From contig CM022666.1 in assembly GCA_012295275.1 (NCBI GenBank), positions 2,709,616 to 2,773,615 of the forward strand: a stretch of 64,000 nucleotides of DNA, given 5' to 3'. A program made the translations under genes and the position numbers. Of the stretch, positions 1-9,230 are shown one piece after another (position 1 is the first letter of the stretch; every line of letters starts with the position of its first letter). The notes under the pieces are model-generated. The model had not been told where the DNA came from, searched no databases, and worked only from the letters and a program-made list of their open reading frames with translations. Source of the DNA: Chrysomallon squamiferum (Eukaryota > Mollusca > Gastropoda > Neomphalida > Peltospiridae).

Positions 1-334
1 TTCCTCGTGGTGAATCCCGTGCTCCTTGTCTCCGTGCATTAAGACTCCGTGAAGCTCCTGCATGGGATCGTTTGGACCAGGAGCCGGTTTCTTGTCTTCT
101 TCGGCCTTCTTTTCGTCTTCCAGCGCCAGATGAAGAGGAGGCTCTGGCCCGTGTTCCTGGTTTGGTACTACTTTGACCAGCTTCTCGTGATCGTGGGAGT
201 GGTCGCTTCCTGCCTTCGAGTCTCCGTGCATGAGTACTCCGTGCAGCTCCTCGTCCGGGATTTTGGGTCCGTGTTCCTGGTTTGGAACTTCCTCTTCTCC
301 TTTCTTTTGTTCATCTCCTTAAAACAAGAATGCT

Positions 335-371
<37 letters not shown>

Positions 372-1618
372 CAGAAATAGAATATCTGCTATTTTTTGTT
401 GCCACTGCCGAACGATTGGTTTAATTCAGTTTTGTGGCAAGATGCATATAATAAACTGCTAGCAGATAACTGATAAAATTCACGTTTTTTTTTTTTTTTT
501 TTTTTTTTTTTATATATATTTATTTATTTATTTTTTTTTTATTATTTTTTTTTATTACATCTTATATAATTGATGCATAACAATCAATATCAAAATGTTT
601 TTTTTTTTTCAATTAATACTGCTGTTGCTTCTATTATATATATATATATGCTTGCATAGTTATCAATTGCCGAAATAAAATTTAAATAAATAAATAAAAT
701 TGATATAATTAAGTAATATAGAAATAAGAATATTAAATTTATAAAATCATGCTTGTTTCTGTTTATTATAATTATAATTATTATTATTATTATTATTATT
801 ATTAAATATTAGTAACAGAACTGTTTTATTGGAGGTTTTTTGTTTGTATATAGAACGACGATGATGTATTATCTGTATTATTATCATCACTGTTGTTGTC
901 GGTAATAGAGTATTCCTTTTCTTATCATTTTATTTAATAACAAAGTAAAATATTGTCAAACACAGCATGTTCAAACCAATAAATCAATAATAATAAAAAC
1001 ATTCAAAAACTAAAAACAAAAAATGGCGTCGGTTTCCGGAAACGTGGATTAACTTCCGGTTTGAATCATTAGTCTCACATAAATATACAAAGTATAACAC
1101 ACCCGTGCAGTATCTTAATATAGTAACGCTCAAGCCATTTGCGAACTCTATAACTTTTAAAAACAAACTAAATTAATTAAACATTGCTTTATGTAATAAA
1201 GTAATTAATCAAACAACAAACGCTATTCGAGTCGTAAGGACGTAGTGTTACATCATTTTATATAATACCAGTTCGCTGGTTATTGATGCCTTCAAAATAA
1301 TTTGATCTGTTGTTATATACATACAGAATTTTGTGTTAACGTTACATAGCTTATATGCGTTGAATAAAATGATATCTATATATACGTATATATATATACA
1401 AAAACGTATAAACCATGTGACGTTAACATATTATTTCTATATGCTTATAACAGATCAAAGAATAGCGTGGGAACAGATAATTTGTATAAACATTTAATAA
1501 ATATTTGCTTGTAGCTGTAGTACTAACGAGTATTACTAAGGTCTTAATTTACCTTAAACATTAGTAGTAATAGTATCAGTAGTAACAACAGAGATAGTAG
1601 TAGTAGAACATAGTAGCA

Positions 1619-1669
<51 letters not shown>

Positions 1670-2085
1670 AACATAGTAGCAAAGTAGTAGTAGTAGTAGT
1701 AGTAGTAGTAATAGTAGTAGTAGTAGTAGTGGCAGCAGCAGTAGTCGTGGTGATGGCGTTGGTAGTAGTCGTAGTAATTGTTATTGTAGTAGTAATAGTA
1801 GAAATATCGGTGGGAGGTATGATAGCATCAATAGCAGAGGCAACAACGGCAGTGGTAATACATACAGTAATAATAAAAGAGATCTGTGATAATAATGTAG
1901 AAGCAATTGCAATAACAGTTGTCTGAGGATCAGTATTAACAATAATTATTTTATCAGAACTAGTAGCAGGATCAGAATTATGTAATTATTTTTAATAACA
2001 CAGATTCCACAGGTAACTTACCTGTGGGTTTCGCTGTTGATCCGAATATCAGCAGAATGAATCCAAAAGCTAAATACAATTTCAT
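1..2085 (-). CDS. Secreted acidic His-rich repeat protein (partial, 3' end off window)
   Basis: Two exons: 2085-2022 (start codon to donor) and 317-1 (runs off the left edge). The intron is 2021-318, with donor GTAAGT and acceptor TTTTAAG. The phase-1 junction joins exactly, giving a Gly codon. Exon 1 encodes a classical signal peptide (MKLYLAFGFILLIFGSTAKP), so the product should be secreted or lumenal. Exon 2 is rich in Glu, Asp, His, Lys and Pro and is much GC-richer than its flanks. It contains two exact peptide repeats, VPNQEHGP twice and ELHGVLMHGD twice, with a DHSHDH cluster between them. The DNA of the repeat copies differs only at synonymous sites, which argues for a real, constrained protein. 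No dibasic processing sites occur inside the repeats. I do not recognise the family. The acidic and His-rich make-up suggests metal or calcium binding (inference). The forward reading frame over 49-336 is its antisense shadow. Confidence 0.8.
337..2021 (-). other. Intron 1 of the secreted-protein gene (content)
   Basis: The intron holds poly(T) runs at 337-366 and 485-511, an ATT microsatellite near 775-804, and a long AGT/TAG microsatellite at about 1620-1730. At about 1020-1060 there is a small non-repetitive patch with a YY1-like AAAATGGCG and two ETS sites. No further exon was found. Confidence 0.5.
1620..1730. repeat. (AGT)n microsatellite
   Basis: Nearly uninterrupted AGT/TAG trinucleotide array with two short interruptions (AACATAGTAGCAAAG). 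Reading frames across it are low-complexity Val/Ser strings and not genes. Confidence 0.95.
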
Positions 2086-2174
2086 ACTGGCTCACAACAC
2101 AAATAATTCACGCTCCACGGGTATATACAGCGTATATCACACTCTCCAACCACCATTTAAAATATTAAATAAAG

Positions 2175-2180
2175 TTTATA
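2175..2180 (-). promoter_or_regulatory. Possible TATA box of the secreted-protein gene
   Basis: On the minus strand the sequence reads GATATAAAC about 90 bases before the start codon at 2085. A transcription start about 30 bases downstream would leave a 5' UTR of roughly 60 bases. Assigned by position and motif only. Confidence 0.35.
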
Positions 2181-3650
2181 TCTTTAACCTCCTTTAACCG
2201 ATCAAAAAGTAAATCCTAATTTTAACAACACCTCCTGTAGTCATTCTCATATTAAAATATTTTAAAATTCACTCTTCGAGAAAATATTTTTTTTCCTTCC
2301 TATCTTTTCTACGATAAAATGTATTTTTGACTGTTGATAATGATTTTAACAGCGTGTCGTTATCAATACATCCACGTTGCTGCCGACGCGACTTTGCCAA
2401 GTCAATACGGCGACATATGTGGCTACGTCTTTGTGGTGGTCATCGATTTAAGCTTTTCGTAACAATTTTGCCTCCGTGTTTGTTTGGTGTGGTCATAACC
2501 TTTTGGTCTTATTTTCAAACAGTTTAAAACAGTAAAGGCCATGTTTTGATATGAGTGAATAATTTAGTGGTTTTGTGGGGGGGTTGTCAACCAGCGTAAA
2601 ACTGTTATTTTGTTTTTCTTTGTTTGTTTGTTTTTCATGCTGTGTATGTGAAATTAAAAGATCACAAAATTTTGTGAATAAATCGAATAAATCGTATTCA
2701 AACTAAATAGATATTTTAATACTTATTACAGTACCTTACAGCAGCAGAAAAAAAAGAAGATTTCTACGAAAAGTGCCATATGCCGGTTCATCGTAAAACG
2801 CGGACGAATTACCGTCATCGTTTTTATGTCCACTAATACAGACAGGAACAGACAATATTTTATGTTAATTTTAGCTGTTTATACGGTACAACCTTTTCCA
2901 TACTGTTTAACAATCAATAAAGGATATATATGATAGATTCAGTACAGTTGTGTTTTAGTTAAAAAGTGCAGATATTTATTAGTTGCTTGATAGACGAATC
3001 CGTCAGTATATAAAATATATTAACGACAATTTATTTACTTTAAGTATCATGTAGGCTTTGACCTCCAAATCATGGTTTTATTAAACAGTTGTAATAAAAA
3101 CGTTCATTTCATCATCATTTTCATTACCATTTCTTCATTATAATATCGAAAATGATTGCATCATCATCATTTTCTCCATTATGATATCCAAAATGATTCA
3201 GTTTTGTATCCGCGATTCAGTGAACATTTACTTGCATATTTCATGTTTGTGTATTTGCTAGTGCATGTTTATCAAACGTGCGCAATTATTTTGTCTTTAT
3301 AAACTGTAGTAGAAAAATAGAAATGTTGATTAAACGTCTGTATTTTTATTTTATTTTTAATTCGTGGAGCAAATCCAGAGCAAACAACAGTGATAGCCAA
3401 AGATAGGATATTCTTTATCGAAAGAGCATTTCTTTGAATTTATTATTTTTAAATTTAAATTTTTTTTTTTTATAATTCTTCTTCTTCTTATTATTATTAT
3501 TATTACTATTGTTTCGTGTTTTTACCGTTTCTATTTTGCTTAAGAAGGTTCGCTAATAATACCCAAAGTTATTACACGCGAACGTTTTTTTATTTGTTTG
3601 TTGTTTTTTCTGAGTTTTGTTGCTGTTGTTGTTGTTTTTTGTTGTAGTTT

Positions 3651-3652
<2 letters not shown>

Positions 3653-3707
<55 letters not shown>

Positions 3708-3708
3708 G
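3653..3708. repeat. (TTA)n microsatellite
   Basis: Perfect TTA array that passes into a short GTT array. Confidence 0.95.
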
Positions 3709-3917
3709 TTGTTGTTGTTTGTTTGTTTTTTTTAGTTGTTTTTTTTAGAGGGAGGGTAGTTTGGGAGGATTAATGCGATTTATTATCGATGACGTGATAT
3801 TATCTATTTGATGATGTGACTGAATCTGGCGGGAAAAACACTCATTTTATCTCCAGCCAATGAAAGACAAATCACATGATCCGTTTTTGCTTTCCCATTC
3901 GTCTGATTGGTGTATAC

Positions 3918-3928
3918 GAAAACGAAAC
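3918..3928 (+). promoter_or_regulatory. ISRE/IRF-like element
   Basis: The bases read GAAAACGAAAC, which fits the GAAANNGAAAC core bound by interferon regulatory factors. It lies about 210 bases upstream of the TATA box at 4127, next to an inverted CCAAT box (GATTGG, 3905-3910). The motif match is exact; its function is inferred. Confidence 0.4.
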
Positions 3929-4116
3929 AAGAATCTGATATTGTTCGGTTATTATTAATTATTATTAAACAAAAATAAAGCATAATAAATAAATAAATAA
4001 ATAAATAAGTAAATAAAATTTTTATTTATTTGCCTTTCATGACAAATCACGATAACCATTAAATAATTTGTTACAATGTCACCTACTGGGAAGTTCCACA
4101 AGGTCGGTGACCGCGA

Positions 4117-4134
4117 CACGTGATATTATATAAA
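4117..4134 (+). promoter_or_regulatory. Core promoter (E-box plus TATA) of the two-membrane-span gene
   Basis: CACGTG (4117-4122) is followed at once by TATATAAA (4127-4134). A short imperfect palindrome, AGGTCGGTGACC (4101-4112), lies just upstream. A transcription start about 30 bases on would begin a non-coding first exon that ends at donor CAA|GTAAGT (last exon base 4243). That exon joins to the coding exon at acceptor TTCCAG (6086-6087). Confidence 0.6.
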
Positions 4135-4159
4135 TAGCCATTATTACAGCGATCACATG

Positions 4160-4243
4160 ATAGACGGAGTCCCTTCATAAACATACACAGCAAAAACACA
4201 AACCACTTTAACAGACAGAACAAAACAATTCAACAACTGACAA
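4160..4243 (+). other. Probable 5' UTR exon of the two-membrane-span gene
   Basis: The 5' boundary is estimated from the TATA position. The 3' boundary is a consensus donor, CAA|GTAAGTAAG. The exon is rich in A and C and has no ATG. The intron would run 4244-6087 and hold the (TC)n tract and other simple repeats. Confidence 0.5.
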
Positions 4244-5068
4244 GTAAGTAAGAAATATTTATTATGTACTTACAGTCTTCATTTCATTTATTTTATAATA
4301 TATATATATAAAATAAAAAACGAACGTGAGGTTTATTCATGATTTGTAAGATGTATACTTATGTATGTATGTTATATGATTTAGGTGTGTGCCTTTAAGT
4401 ACGTACGCATGTTTGTATGTACGTACGTACGTGTATGCAAGTGTGTAAAAGGTATTATGTATGTGCGTTTATATGTATGTATGTATATATGTATGTATGT
4501 ATGTATGTAGTACTGTGAGTATTGTATGTGTATGGGTATATACCCACTTAAGCATAAATACTTGTGTAAATAAACACATTTATATCTTCATTTCTTTAGT
4601 TCATGTATAAATGAAAGAAACAGATAACTATAGAAAAAGAAAGAGAATAAAAATAACAACTGAAAAGTAGATGAATCAGAGAAGTAAAATTAATTACTTA
4701 GAATACAATGTATATAATTGCTTGCTATTAACACATACTTTTGTAGTTACCACTGAACTTTGTAACTGTTGTGTAACCTGATATAAAATAGTTGAATATT
4801 TTATCTATAAACTGAGTCATCTTCTCATGATAACTTTAATCTTGTTTTCAGCTACCTACCTGTTCATTTGAATTATTTGGCCCCGTTTTCTGCTATCAGT
4901 AATCATATTGTTTTAGTGCAGTGACAGTGAGATCAGAATTAATTCAGCAAACATCATTCTTTTCTGATTAATGAATTTTGCTAATATAGTTTCTCATATC
5001 GCAGTCTTGGATATATCCCTTGCAACGTGTAATTTAATTCATTATCTTGAATCTCTTAAAAGTTTTGC

Positions 5069-5069
5069 T

Positions 5070-5160
<91 letters not shown>
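5069..5160. repeat. (TC)n microsatellite
   Basis: About 90 bases of almost pure CT dinucleotide inside the first intron of the two-membrane-span gene. Overlapping Ser/Leu reading frames are artefacts. Confidence 0.97.
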
Positions 5161-5163
<3 letters not shown>

Positions 5164-5383
5164 GCAGTCAGTCTAAAAGGTTATCAGCAAGTAACAACAA
5201 ATAGTTTAAATGCCAAATTCGTCTTTCGTTGCCTTTCTTCAGTTGTTGAAGTTGGTGACATTTTCAATAAAATGAAATATAATCTTTAAGAAATATAATA
5301 CAACGTTAAACCTGATCAGAACTCAGGAAAAACACCAAATGAATGATTAAAGAAAATGATTAAACGAATAAACAACAACAACA

Positions 5384-5417
<34 letters not shown>

Positions 5418-6088
5418 TAACAAAAACAAAAACAACAACAACAATAATAATAATATACTACTACTAATAACAACAACAACAACAACAATAATTGCAATAA
5501 TTAATAATGATGAATTATGAAGATGTTGTTTATGACTGAATGACTGTTTCAGTATTATTATTTATCGTACGTTTATTTATAACGAAAGAAAAACAAAACA
5601 AAAGCATGTGAGAAGTTGCCAGAACAGGAAATAAGCAAGACGAAGAATGATCCTACCTTGGTAATGTCTGAGGTGTCTTCCTTAACTGTGCCTTCTGACC
5701 GTTCAGTCTGAATCGGGACAAAGCCAGAAACTAATGTAGAGTAATTTATCTGAGGTTTTTACTAGCCTCCTGCGTGAAGGATCCCGCGATCAATTCTTCA
5801 CTCTTCCCCTGTTATTTTACTATTTCCCCCACCCAGTCCGTTATTAACGACTTATTTATCAAAGTCTGTGGAATGTGTTGTCCTGTCTAGGAGAAAGTGC
5901 ATATACAGATCCCGTGTTAAGTAATAATCGAAAAAGAGTAATATGTGGATACAGGTTGTTTTTGGTTTATTTATTTATTTATTTTTATTTATTTATTTAT
6001 TTATTTATTTATCTCTATCTTTATGTATGGCGTCATATAACCTTATTATTGTTCCTTCTGAAACGAAACAACTCTCTTTCCTTCCAGG

Positions 6089-7180
6089 ATGACAAAGTGC
6101 AGCTTAGGCAGCTGCAAGCCGACGTCTACGATAACAGCAACGACAAGGAACCGTCACGGTTGCAGACGTGTATGTGGATTTATTTTTGCCACAATTTCGT
6201 TTGTTATTATGGCCTTTGGTATCGCCGTCTTCAATCTCAGCAGCTTTCCTGGCGGAGAAACTTTCCACAAATATCACCCCGGCGACCAGGTGTCCATAAG
6301 GAAAATAGACGCAGTCGACTTCTCCACTGTCCTGTGCGATCAGTATCGAGTCGCTAATTTACCTCAAGCGAAGATCTATCTGCTCCGCTCCAAAGCCGAG
6401 GTCGACAAGCATCACAAAACGGACGTCAGAAGAAAACTGGTCAGCGGCGTCTTTTATCGCGACAACAGCTTCAACTACGAGGGTTTCTATCTTCTGAAAC
6501 ATTCCGAAATCTCCATCGACGCTTGCAGGAGACCCAACGACACGTACGAGGACGTGGAGATGAAAGTCTACGTTCTGAAAGGCAACGACAACTGGAAGAA
6601 GTGGCTGCGAGACCAGAACTGTAAACACTGCGCAGAGGTGACGATGGACGTCAACAGCGACGACAGCACGTGCGACAAATCAGTTCGCAAAATGAAGTAC
6701 AAAGTTCACCACACCGACGACTACTACGTCGCCGTTGCTAGACAGCACAAGCGAGATTTGAAGAAGCAGGTCCGTATGAACGTGGACATCAAAGTAGAGC
6801 GCACCAGGTTTAAACTAGAACACGTGGTGCTGTCGTGTATCCGCGTTTTTCCGTGCAACCTCAACCTGACGTTTTCGTCGGAGGAGGACGTCCTTGTCGA
6901 AATACCAGACGACAGCGACGCCTACTTCACAACCGAATGTCGACCGAGAATCTTCTTCTGGGTTGGGGTGTTCGCCGTTCTTCCCGTGCTTCTGGTGGTT
7001 TTCTTCGTTTTGTGCTTCTGCTGCTGCCTCTATGGCTGTAAACCGGACGTCGTGAAGCTGAAGATCAAGCGGCCGATCAAACTCACCGACGAAGCTGTCC
7101 TCGTTGCTAGCGAGCAGTTGCCAGCGCAACAGTTGCCTAGCTACGAAATGGCAACGGAGGAGAAAAAGCAGAAATTTTAA
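6089..7180 (+). CDS. Two-pass membrane protein, APD1-4-like lumenal domain, single coding exon
   Basis: A 363-aa protein in one exon. The splice acceptor TTCCAG lies directly before the codon preceding the ATG at 6089. Visible layout: a short basic cytosolic N-terminus (1-28); membrane span 1 (about 29-50); a 235-residue extracellular or lumenal domain with eight scattered cysteines and N-glycosylation sequons at N150 and N259; membrane span 2 (about 288-315) ending in a Cys-rich patch (309-317) suited to palmitoylation; and a 45-residue cytosolic tail with LPSYE, a weak PPxY-like or tyrosine motif. The lumenal block 130-181 (FYLL, then VYVLKG, NWKKWL and Cys pairs) recalls the middle domain of APD1-4 E3 ligases found in invertebrate membrane proteins. 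No RING domain follows, so I would not call it a ligase. The exon is far GC-richer than its flanks. The reading frame is secure; the family assignment is tentative. Confidence 0.88.
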   Translation: MTKCSLGSCKPTSTITATTRNRHGCRRVCGFIFATISFVIMAFGIAVFNLSSFPGGETFHKYHPGDQVSIRKIDAVDFSTVLCDQYRVANLPQAKIYLLRSKAEVDKHHKTDVRRKLVSGVFYRDNSFNYEGFYLLKHSEISIDACRRPNDTYEDVEMKVYVLKGNDNWKKWLRDQNCKHCAEVTMDVNSDDSTCDKSVRKMKYKVHHTDDYYVAVARQHKRDLKKQVRMNVDIKVERTRFKLEHVVLSCIRVFPCNLNLTFSSEEDVLVEIPDDSDAYFTTECRPRIFFWVGVFAVLPVLLVVFFVLCFCCCLYGCKPDVVKLKIKRPIKLTDEAVLVASEQLPAQQLPSYEMATEEKKQKF

Positions 7181-7288
7181 AAATCAAATTCATGCCGGTT
7201 AGACATTTTTCTTTAATTCAAAATTTTATCTGAAGGTAATTAAATCCTTGCAATTCTCATTTAAATTTACAAGTGCACGCTAATTAAT

Positions 7289-7294
7289 AATAAA
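7289..7294 (+). terminator. Poly(A) signal candidate
   Basis: AATAAA about 110 bases after the stop codon of the two-membrane-span gene. A second AATAAA lies about 100 bases further on. Confidence 0.4.
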
Positions 7295-8087
7295 AATGAA
7301 TATAATTGAGACTAATAAGCAGTTTTTGAATTTTCATCTCAAAACTGATTTTTCCCTTTAATTTGTCCTTTAATTTTAGAACAAATAATATTAAAAATAA
7401 ACAGAAAATCATTGCTAAGATGTTTTTTTTTATTGTTTGTTGTATTGTTGCAGATTATAATTTAATTAAACCACATACACTGACATGCTCATTTTATTAC
7501 TGTAAAGTTATTATTACTGAGATGATCAAACCATATAGAGTATATTTGTGACTCACTATAAATACAGCTGTCTTATGATTTTTAAATGTGTATGTGTGTA
7601 TATAGGTATATAGATATACCCATGCACACATACTCTTCCAAATTTAATACGAAAAATGTTAAGAAATTTATTAACAAATTAATTTCTCTTATTTTTAAAT
7701 TTTACCCTGATAAATTTTGCTTTCGAAAATCATCAGTAAAAAGTGAAAGTATTTATTGTGCCAGAAATCGGAATAAAACATGGAAATTCACGAGAAAATA
7801 TGCAGATATTTGTAATATAAGAGAACATCGCACAAATTAAATTTATAATTATACAAATTGTGTAAACAGTACCGTTATAATCATTAAACCAAGTGAAATA
7901 TCTGAGATGGGGTTTCGCCAAATATATGTAGTCTTTTTTATAATATATAGTTGAAGAATACAAATAATTTATGAACTTAATACCTTTAGCATTTTACATT
8001 TTGTCTTTTGAGAAAATATATCCAATTTGTTTTAAATAAATTTAACAGAATATAAATAAATAATAATAAAATAATAAATAATAATAA

Positions 8088-8122
<35 letters not shown>

Positions 8123-8228
8123 AACAAATTATTCTTGACATAATTATTTAGATTTTAGATAAGTGTCCCGTCATCACAGAGACAAAAATGACAGACAATA
8201 TATATTTTTTAACATTTACAATCTTTAT

Positions 8229-8442
8229 TCACATGCACCAACCAGTACCCACAAAAACATAAATCGCCGTTGCCATAGCAAACATCACGGCTTTGTCCAA
8301 AAACACAGTTACAAACATAACGAGTTCATTGGTGGATGTAAATAAAACATATTGTGCACGTCGTAATAAAATGTAATAAGCAAATATTGCGTTTGGAACC
8401 CAAATAGAACTCTTGATTTGTGCCAACCGCACCAAAAAAGGC
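8229..8442 (-). CDS. Possible orphan terminal exon, hydrophobic protein
   Basis: A strong acceptor (CTTCTTAACAG) is followed by 70 open codons. They encode a hydrophobic stretch with one or two potential membrane spans, including FVTVFLDKAVMFAMATAIY. The stop codon is fused to a poly(A) signal (TGAATAAA, 8231-8224). No partner exon was found upstream on the minus strand before DTYMK ends, so this may be a relic or an alternative last exon. I do not recognise the protein. The very short implied 3' UTR is a reason for caution. Confidence 0.25.
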
Positions 8443-9012
8443 CTGTTAAGAAGTAGTGTTTATAAATCTACCATGGAATGATGCTGAATGATTGAATTAT
8501 CAAAAATGTGTATCAAATCGGTTGAACTTGCAAATTTTGGTTAGCATACATTTTGCGACTGAAGTTCGCGGGTTCTTGTGATTCAACAACAAAACCCCCC
8601 CAAAAAACCTGCATATCATGTAAAGCTGCTATAAAATAAAATAATTTATTTTGGATAAAACAAATCCAAATCAGTATGACCGTCGTCTTTAGCTGTGGAA
8701 TAATAATAATAAAAAAATCCTATCCATGTTTGCTGATCTAAGGGACATAACTCTGAAAAACAATTTAGACTTGGAAGTGTCCGTGCATCATAGGTGGTTG
8801 CTTAAAACAGGTACATGTGTGTCTGTGTGTAAAGATCAGTAAGATCTCGATTTTTCAAATATTGGAACAAGAATTTCTTACAATTAAAATTAAAAAAAAT
8901 AGGAATGTGTCATATTTATTCACCACAATTACTTAAAATGGATTATATCACAAATATAAATTTTAATAGTATTCAGTTAAAATAAAATGCAGTACATTAT
9001 ATGCAGAATTTC

Positions 9013-9018
9013 TTTATT
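9013..9018 (-). terminator. Poly(A) signal candidate of DTYMK
   Basis: AATAAA on the minus strand, about 215 bases past the DTYMK stop codon. Confidence 0.45.
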
Positions 9019-9230
9019 AGTGTATTATATATATATATATATGTATACCAAAAATAAAATTAAAACAAAACAACAGATTAAAACCCAACAATGACAGCAC
9101 TATTTTTTCCCCAGGATATCAGAAGTGTGTATCTTACAATTAACTAAATTTAAGCCCTTTACCAAAAATGCATAATATCATCTTATAAATGTCATCAAAA
9201 ATACATAGTAACTGATTTTAATGAAATTTA

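Larger units (their letters stand above)
2181..4100. other. Intergenic region between two divergent genes
   Basis: About 1.9 kb separates the secreted-protein gene (minus) from the two-membrane-span gene (plus). It holds a GC-richer patch at about 2365-2450, a roughly 60-base tandem duplication at 3105-3200 (ATCATCATTTTC motif), and an ATT microsatellite at 3653-3708. A regulatory cluster lies at 3780-3930: CCAAT boxes in both orientations, CACATGAT, and an ISRE-like element. No convincing exon. Confidence 0.6.
7295..9230. other. Intergenic region downstream of the two-membrane-span and DTYMK genes
   Basis: AT-rich sequence with an AAAT microsatellite near 8040-8123 and a short TA run near 9027-9042. 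Apart from the possible exon at 8442-8229 and the DTYMK 3' UTR (down to about 9010), no gene was seen. Confidence 0.5.

Noticed and set aside
49-336. Forward 95-codon open frame
   Set aside because: It is antisense to the GC-rich exon of the secreted-protein gene, which has a signal exon, matching phase and synonymous repeat divergence.
984-1166. Minus-strand 60-codon frame
   Set aside because: Lies in an intron, has no splice signals, and covers an ETS/YY1 motif cluster.
2327-2527. Forward 66-codon frame in a GC-richer patch
   Set aside because: No splice or promoter context and no recognisable domain; kept only as a note in the intergenic entry.
5047-5289. Ser/Leu repeat open frames
   Set aside because: Translation of a TC microsatellite in several frames.
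6815-7129. Minus-strand open frame inside the two-membrane-span gene
   Set aside because: Shadow of the 363-aa frame. The same applies to 6359-6628 (minus), 6835-7041 and 5875-6357.
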